A stretch of 16,025 nucleotides of DNA from an uncultured Lachnospiraceae bacterium (GCA_910586275.1 CAJUIM010000086.1:1-16025); one strand, 5' to 3'. Shown: positions 7,470 to 13,989, numbered from the stretch's first letter. The notes: generated by a model not told the origin, from the letters alone. Program-made: numbers and translations.

Positions 7470-8840
7470 ATGACGGTTGGAAAGAAAAGAAGGGCGCTTA
7501 TGAGAGCGGTTTCGGAGTTGAAAGAAGCGGATTATTCCAGAGAGCCGGAACTGGACAGTATCTATCGCAGACTGCTGAAGGGAAGGGAGCAGTTTGCCGG
7601 ACTTTTAGATAAAAATATAAAAGCCGTGATGCAGATTAGTTCCTTGGATCTTACAATGCAGTACCAGACGGAAAAGATTATGGATATATCCCGGAATGTG
7701 GAAAAGGCGGCGGAAAGTATTTTCGGCACGGCATGGGATCCTTCTGTGGCGGCCGGCAGGGCGAACAGCCAGCATGAGGAACTGACGAATACAATTCTGC
7801 AGGTTTCTTCGGATACGAATGAAGTGTACCAGAAAATAGAGGAAGGGCAGACTGAACTGACGATGATTAAAGACCTTTCCAGCCAGACGATGACGGCTTC
7901 CAGGGAACTGCAGGGCGACATGGATGAACTGACCAACATTATCAACCGGATGACGGAGGTGATAGAGGGAATAGATGCCATATCGCTGCAGACCAACCTT
8001 CTGGCGCTTAACGCGGCAATAGAAGCGGCAAGAGCAGGAATGGCAGGCAGAGGATTTGCGGTGGTGGCAGGAGAAATCCGTGCACTGGCGGAAAAAACTC
8101 AGGAAATGACAAAAAGCATGGGGGAATTTGTAGAAAATATAAAAGAAGCATCCAAGAAGAGTGTCCGCAGTACGGACAGTACGATACAGGCATTGGGAAC
8201 TATGGCGGAGAAAATCAGCAATGTATGGGAATTGAATGATGCCAGCCAGCATCATGTTTCCAAAGTCACCGAATCTATGAGTTCGATCGCTGCAGTCAGC
8301 GAGGAGATTACCAGTTCCATGGCGGAGATGGAAAATCAGCTGAAGAACAGCACGGATTTCATGCGTCAGGTCAGTCAGGAACTGAAGAAAGCAACGGAGC
8401 CGGTAGTGGGCATCGAGCAGACACTGGATGAAGTCGTGAAGCAGATGGGCGGCATGTCTCAGGACGCTTTTTTCCATATGGAAAACTACGAATTTTCCAA
8501 ATATGTGAACAATGCCATAAATGCACACAATACATGGCTGACTAACTTGAAGCGGATGGTGGAGGACCGGACAGTGATACCGCTGCAGCTGGATGCTTCA
8601 AAATGCGGATTCGGACATTTTTATTATGCCATGACGCCGCAGATACCTGCCGTCAGACCTATATGGGATGCCTTGGGAGCCAAGCACGGACGCTTCCATC
8701 AGTATGGGGCAGAGGTAATACGGGCACTAAATAACGGGGATTATGCCAATGCGGAACATATATATAGGGAAGCGGAAAATTACTCCAGGGAATTGATTTC
8801 GGATATGCAGCGGATGGTGCAGATTGCGGGGATGAACTGA
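7470..8840 (+). CDS. Soluble methyl-accepting chemoreceptor with CZB domain
   Basis: The protein has 456 residues and no membrane segment or signal peptide, so it acts in the cytoplasm. The long coiled coil carries the conserved signalling tip IDAISLQTNLLALNAAIEAARAG-MAGRGFAVVAGEIRALAEKT at about residues 168-210, which contacts CheA and CheW. The C-terminal ~115 residues fit a CZB (chemoreceptor zinc-binding) domain: His353 (NAHNTWL), Cys379 (KCGFGHFYY), His406 and His410 (KHGRFHQYG). CZB domains bind zinc and in known cases respond to zinc or to cysteine oxidation by hypochlorous acid; the ligand here is inferred. The start ATG 7470 follows GAGAGGA at good spacing. No che genes are nearby. 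It has its own promoter. Confidence 0.95.
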   Translation: MTVGKKRRALMRAVSELKEADYSREPELDSIYRRLLKGREQFAGLLDKNIKAVMQISSLDLTMQYQTEKIMDISRNVEKAAESIFGTAWDPSVAAGRANSQHEELTNTILQVSSDTNEVYQKIEEGQTELTMIKDLSSQTMTASRELQGDMDELTNIINRMTEVIEGIDAISLQTNLLALNAAIEAARAGMAGRGFAVVAGEIRALAEKTQEMTKSMGEFVENIKEASKKSVRSTDSTIQALGTMAEKISNVWELNDASQHHVSKVTESMSSIAAVSEEITSSMAEMENQLKNSTDFMRQVSQELKKATEPVVGIEQTLDEVVKQMGGMSQDAFFHMENYEFSKYVNNAINAHNTWLTNLKRMVEDRTVIPLQLDASKCGFGHFYYAMTPQIPAVRPIWDALGAKHGRFHQYGAEVIRALNNGDYANAEHIYREAENYSRELISDMQRMVQIAGMN

Positions 8841-8941
8841 CAAATCGCCCTTCCTTTGGCACAAATCTTCTGCAAATTGTGACGCACATCTGCCGGAAAG
8901 CAATGTTCAGACACGTTCTGATTTACGTTATGTTTTTGCCT

Positions 8942-8979
8942 GAATTCAAGAGGCACAGTGTACTGTGCTGATTGAATTC
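8942..8979. repeat. Nested 38-bp palindrome
   Basis: The outer arms GAATTCAA (8942-8949) and TTGAATTC (8972-8979) enclose inner arms GCACAGT (8953-8959) and ACTGTGC (8962-8968). Three unpaired bases lie on each side between the arms, with a 2-base centre. It lies 100 bp after the chemoreceptor stop, with no T-tract. It could be an RNA processing or termination site, or a protein-binding site. Confidence 0.6.
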
Positions 8980-9064
8980 GGATGAAAACGGGGCGTGAAA
9001 TGGGGCGGCAGATTGCGAGGATGACTTTTTGAACATGCTTTAGGATTTCTTGGAAATAAAAATG

Positions 9065-9090
9065 CCGCACCTGAAAAAAGACAGGTGCGG
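9065..9090. terminator. Bidirectional intrinsic terminator
   Basis: A perfect 9-bp stem, CCGCACCTG (9065-9073) and CAGGTGCGG (9082-9090), has an 8-base loop. On + it is followed by TACTTTTAATT; on - it is followed by CATTTTTATTT. It sits just after the stop of the leftward gene and also faces transcription coming from the chemoreceptor. Confidence 0.85.
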
Positions 9091-9095
9091 TACTT

Positions 9096-9479
9096 TTAAT
9101 TGGGATTTGCGGAATTGTCTTCGCTGTCATCAAAGAACTCTTCGACTTTTGCTTCCGTTGTTTCGGCGATATCCTTTGCGGCCTCTTTTGCTGTTTCTGC
9201 AGCATCGGCTACCGCTTCGCCGACAGCCTCAGCTGCTTCTTCGGCGGCCTCCTTTACGGTTTCCTCGGCTTTTTCAAGATTTAAAGCAACATAATTGCGG
9301 GTAGAATCTTTACCTTCCGTATCGTCATCGAGATCATCGCTGAAGTCGTCAAAATCATCATCGTCATCCATATCATCTGAGTAGGAAGAGTTCTTATTCT
9401 GTAAATAATAATAAGCACCTGCCGCTGCAGCGCCTGCAAGGGCGGTAAACATTAAAAATTTACTGAATTTCTTAGCCAT
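9096..9479 (-). CDS. Membrane-anchored acidic, Ala/Glu-rich protein
   Basis: The protein has 127 residues. It begins with a basic tip (MAKKFSKF), then a single hydrophobic segment at about residues 8-25 (LMFTALAGAAAAGAYYYLQ), an Asp/Ser-rich stretch at 32-55 (DDMDDDDDFDDFSDDLDDD), and from about 65-115 a heptad-like Ala/Glu/Val/Lys region (EKAEETVKEAAEEAAEAVGEAVADAAETAKEAAKDIAE). The layout resembles YtxH-like or LEA-like envelope proteins, but low complexity makes family assignment unsafe. The start is supported by AAAGGAG (complement of 9487-9493) 7 bases upstream on the minus strand. It is divergent from a TetR gene and shares a 179-bp intergenic region with it, so the regulator may control both. 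Function unknown. Confidence 0.85.
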   Translation of the reverse strand: MAKKFSKFLMFTALAGAAAAGAYYYLQNKNSSYSDDMDDDDDFDDFSDDLDDDTEGKDSTRNYVALNLEKAEETVKEAAEEAAEAVGEAVADAAETAKEAAKDIAETTEAKVEEFFDDSEDNSANPN

Positions 9480-9572
9480 AAAAATACTCCTTTCAAATTC
9501 GGTGTTATAGGAATATATTAATACTATTCTACCAAAAAAGAAAGAGTTTATGTGTAAATTTTTTATGAATTA

Positions 9573-9632
9573 TTGTGCAGCCGGAAAAAATATGTTATAT
9601 TAGAAAATGACTAATAAAGTCAATATTTGACA
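9573..9632 (+). promoter_or_regulatory. tetR-type gene promoter and candidate operator
   Basis: TTGTGC (9573-9578, weak) and TATATT (9596-9601) are 17 bp apart, giving a start near 9608. Exactly there is a dyad TGACT (9608-9612), 5 bp, AGTCA (9618-9622). An overlapping dyad is GTCAA (9619-9623) with TTGAC (9627-9631). The position fits autorepression. Confidence 0.5.
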
Positions 9633-9658
9633 CTATACAGATAAAGGAATAAAATACT

Positions 9659-10264
9659 ATGAACGAAAAATTTTTTGACTTAAAAAAAGAGAAGCAGGAC
9701 AGGATGATTAATGCGGCATTGAAGGTTTTCGCCCTGAAAGGGTATCAGCATGCCAGCACGGATGATATTGTGGCCGAGGCCGGAATCAGCAAAGGGCTGC
9801 TGTTTCATTATTTTCAGAATAAGCTTGGGCTTTACTCTTTTCTTTTTGACTACAGTGTGCGTTTTATGCTGTTGGAACTGTCCACCTGCGGGGGGAAGGA
9901 CGAGGATGATTTTTTTGAACTGTGGAAGCGGATGGAGGGAGCAAAGCTGCTGGTGCTGAAAAATTATCCGTATATGCAGGAGTTTATTGACAGCACCCGG
10001 TATGAGGACGTGAAAGAAGCGTTGTATGCCACGGAATCCAAAAAGGGGGCATTGGAAGAACTGCGTGACGAGATTTTAAGCCATGCGGATTTGTCCCGTT
10101 TCCGTCCGGAAATGGATGTGGAACGTGTGAAGGTGATGCTGAATTATACTATCCGCGGAATTCTGAACGAGAGTTTCCGGGAGGGGACATTTCACCCGAA
10201 CATGATGCAGACGGAAATCAATGCTTATGTCCAGATGCTGAAAAATGTTGCATATCATCTCTGA
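9659..10264 (+). CDS. TetR/AcrR-family regulator
   Basis: The protein has 201 residues, normal for the family. The N-terminal DNA-binding domain (about 10-60) shows RMINAALKVFALKGYQHASTDDIVAEAGISKGLLFHYFQNKLGLYSFLFDY, the classic TetR helix-turn-helix with the GISKGxLxHYFxNK recognition region. The C-terminal ligand domain is helical with no recognisable ligand motif. ATG 9659 follows AAAGGA (9643-9648) at about 10 bases. It stands divergent from the acidic membrane protein gene and convergent with the DUF6062-like gene. No efflux pump or fatty-acid gene is adjacent, so the regulated function is unknown. Confidence 0.93.
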   Translation: MNEKFFDLKKEKQDRMINAALKVFALKGYQHASTDDIVAEAGISKGLLFHYFQNKLGLYSFLFDYSVRFMLLELSTCGGKDEDDFFELWKRMEGAKLLVLKNYPYMQEFIDSTRYEDVKEALYATESKKGALEELRDEILSHADLSRFRPEMDVERVKVMLNYTIRGILNESFREGTFHPNMMQTEINAYVQMLKNVAYHL

Positions 10265-10266
10265 TT

Positions 10267-10288
10267 CCCGGGGGCAGTGCGCCCCGGG
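10267..10288. terminator. GC-rich hairpin between convergent genes
   Basis: CCCGGGG (10267-10273) pairs with CCCCGGG (10282-10288) around an 8-base loop, directly after the TetR-type gene stop. A T-rich but interrupted run follows on + (TATTGCTTATGTTATTTTATTT). It probably ends rightward transcription, and may also block leftward read-out from the DUF6062-like gene. Confidence 0.6.
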
Positions 10289-10308
10289 CGGGTATTGCTT
10301 ATGTTATT

Positions 10309-11070
10309 TTATTTATTCATTTGATACGGTCCGTCGGCAGGATAGCCTCCTTTCAGCTTCTGCATGCCACGTTGGATGGCATCTTTGGAATTCTTCCAGT
10401 CTGCGTCGTTGTTTCGGTAATCGAATTTCTCCACCAGCCATGCAACATCTTCCGCCATGCGCTGCATGTTTTCTTCCATAAGCGAGAATATCATCGGATA
10501 AAAAAAGGCTTTTTCTTTGTCGTTCAGTTTGGCTTCGGCAGCTTCGCACAGGTCGCCGAAATGATGCAGGCAGAATCCCTTGCTGTTTTTGATTTTGTCA
10601 CGGAAAGCCTCGTCTTTTTTGTACATAACGAAAAACGTGTCCAGATAACGGGCATATGTTTCCTCGTAACGCTTACAGATATAGCAGGAACTTTCTTTTT
10701 CGGCCACCCACATACCGATGGGATTGGAACTTTCCGCATTTTTTCTGAATTTATTCATCAAGGATGATTTTCCCGGCGTGAAAGACTTGAACTGTTCTTT
10801 CATTTCCTGATTCATACGGATATAATGGGTTTTCAGGATCCACGCATTTCCGAGAGTGTTGCCGTAATCGAACATTTTTTGGAAATGGCTGCGGCAGAAT
10901 CCGGCTTTGTCGGTGGCTTCCCGGATATCGCTTTCCATATAAGAGGAGCCGGAGCCAAGGGTGAAATCCAGAAGATCCTGTTCCACATTCCGTTCAACAA
11001 AACAGAACGGACATTCATCATTGGCGTTAATGGCATCGTTTAATGGAATGGTATATAATTGTTCTTTCAT
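10309..11070 (-). CDS. DUF6062-like Cys/His protein
   Basis: The protein has 253 residues. Two similar half-modules each join a CxxC pair to a later CxxH pair: CPFC (Cys20, Cys23) with CRSH (Cys59, His62), then CYIC (Cys129, Cys132) with CLHH (Cys167, His170). The second half is linked by a charged helical segment. Each four-ligand set could bind one zinc ion or an iron-sulfur cluster; this is inferred from spacing. The pattern matches what I recall of the uncharacterised DUF6062 proteins of Clostridia. There is no membrane segment or signal peptide. The site AAAGGAG (complement of 11081-11087) lies 10 bases before the start. The leader contains a strong intrinsic terminator (11094-11116), so expression may be attenuated. 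Function unknown. Confidence 0.85.
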   Translation of the reverse strand: MKEQLYTIPLNDAINANDECPFCFVERNVEQDLLDFTLGSGSSYMESDIREATDKAGFCRSHFQKMFDYGNTLGNAWILKTHYIRMNQEMKEQFKSFTPGKSSLMNKFRKNAESSNPIGMWVAEKESSCYICKRYEETYARYLDTFFVMYKKDEAFRDKIKNSKGFCLHHFGDLCEAAEAKLNDKEKAFFYPMIFSLMEENMQRMAEDVAWLVEKFDYRNNDADWKNSKDAIQRGMQKLKGGYPADGPYQMNK

Positions 11071-11093
11071 AAATTTAATGACTCCTTTTCCGT

Positions 11094-11116
11094 AAAAAAC
11101 CGGAATCTGTTTCCGG
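11094..11116 (-). terminator. Terminator in the leader of the DUF6062-like gene
   Basis: Read on the minus strand, CCGGAA pairs with TTCCGG around the loop ACAGA, followed at once by six T. It lies between the probable promoter (TATAAT, complement of 11142-11147) and the gene start at 11070. A small hairpin precedes it (TGCAG/CTGCA, complement of 11118-11131). The terminator's 3' arm TTCCG can instead pair with CGGAA (complement of 11087-11091) just before the ribosome binding site. Confidence 0.65.
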
Positions 11117-11200
11117 CTGCAGTAATCTGCAATATAGTTTCATTATACAGGAAAAAGTCGGCATATAAAAGTACAGGTGTTACTATTTTTTAAAAATATC

Positions 11201-11229
11201 TGTGCAGGGGAAGGAGGATGTTATATAAT
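11201..11229 (+). promoter_or_regulatory. Candidate promoter of the PfkB-like gene
   Basis: TATAAT at 11224-11229 is a perfect -10 box. The element 17 bp upstream, TGTGCA (11201-11206), is a weak -35 box. A start near 11236 would give a leader of about 90 bases. Confidence 0.4.
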
Positions 11230-11325
11230 ATTCATGCTGCATTCGCAGGGGCTTTTTTATATAGGAAAAAGAGCAGGGAAGTAGGAAAAGCATAAAATGA
11301 AGGGAAACGATAGGAGAAGTTGTGT

Positions 11326-12243
11326 ATGGGTAAATTTTTAGTGGCCGGCATCGTGCAGAAGGAAACCATTATAAAGGTAGATAAGATACCGATTGAATAT
11401 GCAGGGGTTACGGGGAAGCCGGACACCATATTTATGAGTATGGGCGGAGATTCCTATAATGAGTCGCTGGCTTTGGAATGGCTTGGAAATTCGGTGGATT
11501 TTATGACGATGATAGGGGAAACGGACAGCCCTTCCATTATCAATCCGCCGGGCTGTGAAGTGAGGCTGGTGACGGACTATGTGCTTCCCAGGCTGCGCCA
11601 GACACCGACAGCGGCCGTATTTTACGATAACAGCCGGAGACAGCAGATATTTGAGGATATCAAAGACTTAAGGGAGAAGGATTACGACAGGAATCTGTTC
11701 CGTGAGCGGGCCGCAAGGGCGGAGATGCTGGTGATTTCCAATGCGAATTTCTGCCGGCCGCTGGTACATATCGGGAAGGAACTGCGGAAGCCCATTGCAG
11801 TCAATATCAGGGAATACCGGAAGGAAAAATTAGGGTATAATGAGGATTTCCTGCGGGCGGCAGACATCCTTTATGTGAGCGATGACCGTCCGGTGGGTGA
11901 GCCTTATGAGTTTGTGAAGCTGCTGGCGGCAAAATACCGGCCGAGAATCGTGCTGCTTGGGCAAGGGGCGGCAGGGGTGATTCTCTATGATAAAGAGAAA
12001 AATATCATTGCCCATTATGATACGGTAAAAACCAATGAAATTGTGAATACGGTAGGGGCGGGCAATGCATTGTTTTCCTGCTTCCTGCATTTTTATAACA
12101 AGTCCCATGATTCTGTGTATGCGGTGAAAAATGCGCTTCTGTTTGCATCGTATAAAATCGGGTTTATGGGGACTTCCAACGGGTTCATGACAGAAGGGCA
12201 GATCAGCCAGTGGAGGAATCTGATCTGGCGTGACGGAAGGTGA
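11326..12243 (+). CDS. PfkB-fold carbohydrate kinase-like protein, degenerate signature
   Basis: The protein has 305 residues, the usual ribokinase/PfkB size. The N-terminal glycine motif MGGDSYNESLALEWLG (about 39-54) fits PfkB signature 1. The C-terminal signature, normally DTxGAGDxF, reads NTVGAGNALF at 241-250: both Asp positions are Asn (Asn241, Asn247). Asn247 occupies the position of the catalytic base, so kinase activity is doubtful. Other segments fit the fold (VLLGQGAAGVILYD as the ATP-side strand, PIAVNIREYR). ATG 11326 follows AGGAG (11312-11316) at 9 bases; a TTG two codons earlier is less likely. No sugar transporter or isomerase is adjacent. It could be a ligand-binding pseudo-kinase or an unusual enzyme. 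Confidence 0.85.
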   Translation: MGKFLVAGIVQKETIIKVDKIPIEYAGVTGKPDTIFMSMGGDSYNESLALEWLGNSVDFMTMIGETDSPSIINPPGCEVRLVTDYVLPRLRQTPTAAVFYDNSRRQQIFEDIKDLREKDYDRNLFRERAARAEMLVISNANFCRPLVHIGKELRKPIAVNIREYRKEKLGYNEDFLRAADILYVSDDRPVGEPYEFVKLLAAKYRPRIVLLGQGAAGVILYDKEKNIIAHYDTVKTNEIVNTVGAGNALFSCFLHFYNKSHDSVYAVKNALLFASYKIGFMGTSNGFMTEGQISQWRNLIWRDGR

Positions 12244-12318
12244 ACGGAGAGACATTGGCCAGACAGTAATGCATATGCCAGTACATCGCTGCGCAAATAA
12301 CTATACCAATCATTTGCA

Positions 12319-12501
12319 ATGTCCTTCACTTAAGCCACAGCCGGCGTCAGGAACGATGTTTTTAACTCGGACCTTCGAAAAACGCCGGCACTTAGGCACT
12401 GTATTTTAGTGCCTTAGTACCGTTGCGTTTGCCGCAGAGCGAAAGCGTGTCCGAATAAAAACATCGTTCCTGACGCCGGCTGTGGCTTAAGTGAAGGACA
12501 T
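12319..12501 (+). repeat. 183-bp long-hairpin element, copy 1
   Basis: The ends are ATGTC and GACAT. Together with 5 flanking bases on each side, 12314-12364 pairs perfectly with 12456-12506 (51 bp, no mismatch). After a one-base bulge, TCGGAC (12367-12372) pairs with GTCCGA (12449-12454). The centre holds a stem of about 15 bp (12385-12400 with 12408-12422) and a 5-bp hairpin (12423-12427 with 12433-12437). Copy 2 at 13751-13933 is the same length in opposite orientation; the central 129 bp (12346-12474) differ at one base. No reading frame or transposase is present. It could be a MITE, a structured RNA or a bidirectional terminator; family unknown. Confidence 0.9.
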
Positions 12502-12532
12502 TGCAATCACTTGCCTGCTTTCCCGATTGCAT

Positions 12533-12580
12533 AGGTCAAAAATCCTCAGCGTAGCCTGCTACGCCTACGTTTTTTGACCT
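12533..12580. terminator. Two-step hairpin, possible bidirectional terminator
   Basis: AGGTCAAAAA (12533-12542) pairs with TTTTTGACCT (12571-12580). Inside, GCGTAG (12549-12554) pairs with CTACGC (12559-12564) around CCTG. On + the inner stem is followed after five bases by six T; on - by six bases and then five T. It could terminate the PfkB-like transcript, or be a separate palindromic repeat. Confidence 0.5.
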
Positions 12581-12676
12581 GCACGCTCAGAAAAGCATTG
12601 TGCGTGATTAATCCGGTTATTTGTCCAACGATATACTAGAGTATGTGGATGATTTGCGGGAAGAGAGGAATGAAGA

Positions 12677-13663
12677 ATGAAGTATATTGATATGCATTGC
12701 GATACGATTTATGAATTATATAAAAAGCAGAGGAGCGGAAGCGGAGAAAGTCTGCGGGAGAACCGCGGGCATGTTGATTTGGGGAGAATGGAAAAAGGGG
12801 ATGCCATGCTGCAGAACTTTGCGTTGTTTGTGCATATGGGCAAGACGGACAATCCGCTGGAAGAGGCATTGCGGATGGCGGATCTGTATTATGAGGAACT
12901 AAGGGAAAATGAAGACCGGATTGCCCCGGTGTATTGTTTCTCGGACATCGAAAAAAACAGCAGGGAGCATAAGATATCCGCGCTTCTTACGGTGGAAGAG
13001 GGCGGCGTATGCAAGGGCGAGACGGCCTATCTGCGTGATTTCTATAGGCTGGGGGTGCGGATGATGACCCTGACTTGGAATTATGCCAATGAAATCGGCT
13101 GTCCGGCTTGGAATACTGCCGGCGCGGCGGAGAGGACAGGAGGGAGAAAGGGGCTGACGGAAAAAGGAAGGGAATTTGTGGAGGAGATGGGGCGGATTGG
13201 CATGATTGTGGATGTGTCCCATTTGTCGGATGACGGGTTCTATGATGTGCTGGAGACGCTGAAGAAGCCTTTTGTGGCCAGCCATTCCAATGCAAGGGAA
13301 GTATGTCCCTGTGCGCGTAATATGACAGACGACATGATCAGAAAGCTGGCGGAACGGGGCGGCGTTATTGGGCTGAATTTCTGTCCGGATTTTCTGACGG
13401 AGGCGGTGGCGGGAAGGGAAAATCCGGGAACGGTGGCCGCTGTTGCGGAACACGCCTGCCATATCATCCGTGTGGGGGGCGTGGAATGCCTTGGCTTGGG
13501 AAGTGATTTTGACGGGTTCGGAGGCCATGCGGAATTGCCGGACTGTTCTTATATGCCCCGTCTGGCAGATGCCTTGGGGAAGAGCGGGCTCTCGGGCGAG
13601 ACGGTGGAGAAGATTTTTTATAAGAATGTCTTGCGTGTTTATAAGGATGTGCTGACAGGGTGA
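12677..13663 (+). CDS. M19-family membrane/renal-type dipeptidase
   Basis: The protein has 328 residues, close to other bacterial M19 enzymes. These binuclear zinc metallopeptidases hydrolyse dipeptides, sometimes with D-residues. Visible ligands follow family order: His7 and Asp9 (DMHCDT), a bridging Glu in TVEEGG (Glu107 or Glu108), His182 (VDVSHLSD), His203 (ASHSNAR) and Asp277 (GSDFDG). There is no signal peptide, so it is probably cytosolic. ATG 12677 follows GAGAGG (12663-12668). The gene is flanked on both sides by inverted copies of the 183-bp element and stands alone. A promoter is not clear; TATACT (12632-12637) lies in the outer arm of the upstream palindrome. Substrate cannot be told from sequence. 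Confidence 0.95.
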   Translation: MKYIDMHCDTIYELYKKQRSGSGESLRENRGHVDLGRMEKGDAMLQNFALFVHMGKTDNPLEEALRMADLYYEELRENEDRIAPVYCFSDIEKNSREHKISALLTVEEGGVCKGETAYLRDFYRLGVRMMTLTWNYANEIGCPAWNTAGAAERTGGRKGLTEKGREFVEEMGRIGMIVDVSHLSDDGFYDVLETLKKPFVASHSNAREVCPCARNMTDDMIRKLAERGGVIGLNFCPDFLTEAVAGRENPGTVAAVAEHACHIIRVGGVECLGLGSDFDGFGGHAELPDCSYMPRLADALGKSGLSGETVEKIFYKNVLRVYKDVLTG

Positions 13664-13694
13664 GCGGAATTCCGCGTTTGATGCGGAGATGGGG

Positions 13695-13989
13695 CGGCAG
13701 CCCGGGCAGGGGACTTACAGACAGCCGAACGCAGCCCGGCATTTTACCCGATGTCATTCACTTAAGCCACAGCCAGTGTCAGGAACGATGTTTTTATTCG
13801 GACACGCTTTCGCTCTGCGGCAAACGCAGCGGTACTAAGGCACTAAAATACAGTGCCTAAGTGCCGGCGTTTTTCGAAGGTCCGAGTTAAAAACATCGTT
13901 CCTGACACTGGATGCAGCTTAAGTGAATGACATCGGGTAAAATGCCGGGCTGTGTTCGGCTGTTTTTAAATTCCCTGCCCGGGCTGCCG
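13695..13989. repeat. 295-bp near-palindrome around element copy 2
   Basis: Symmetric about base 13842. The outer arms 13695-13750 and 13934-13989 are complementary at 51 of 56 positions with no gaps; three of the five differences are G/T pairs. They continue without break into the stem of element copy 2 (13751-13796 with 13888-13933, 43 of 46). The outer-arm sequence is unlike that around copy 1, so in each locus the flanks are self-complementary but locus-specific. As RNA this would fold into about 100 near-continuous pairs. Confidence 0.88.
13751..13933 (-). repeat. 183-bp long-hairpin element, copy 2 (inverted)
   Basis: This is the reverse-complement copy of 12319-12501. The 129-bp centre differs at one base, which changes a U/G pair of copy 1 to C/G in a 5-bp hairpin. 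In the outer stem, three pairs differ between copies by double changes that keep pairing. Three mismatches near 13912-13916 are private to this copy. With copy 1 it brackets the dipeptidase gene. Confidence 0.9.

Larger units (their letters stand above)
12244..12676. other. 433-bp non-coding region built of nested hairpins
   Basis: No plausible gene is present. From outside inward there are diverged outer arms (12281-12313 and 12604-12636, 23 of 33 complementary), the 183-bp element copy 1 with extended arms (12314-12506), and a second hairpin (12533-12580) between element and right outer arm. AATCAC (12506-12511) and GTGATT (12604-12609) flank that second hairpin, as if it had been inserted in the right arm. 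Confidence 0.7.

Noticed and set aside
7605..8528. 307-codon open frame on the minus strand
   Set aside because: It lies wholly opposite the chemoreceptor gene, with Cys/His/Phe-rich low-quality sequence typical of a shadow frame and no ribosome binding site.
9627..9655. TTGACA-17-TAAAAT promoter before the TetR-type gene
   Set aside because: Its transcript would start at or after the ATG at 9659 and would lose the ribosome binding site AAAGGA; an upstream promoter is more likely.
11218..11295. 25-codon frame starting ATG after AAGGAGG
   Set aside because: The site is only one base from the ATG, it overlaps the probable -10 box of the PfkB-like gene, and the peptide has no recognisable features.
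12319..13933. Composite transposon, retron or diversity-generating element
   Set aside because: No transposase, integrase or reverse transcriptase is encoded here; only the non-coding repeats and a dipeptidase gene are seen.
12319..13933. CRISPR array
   Set aside because: There are only two copies, inverted and 1.4 kb apart, with no regular repeat-spacer pattern and no cas genes.
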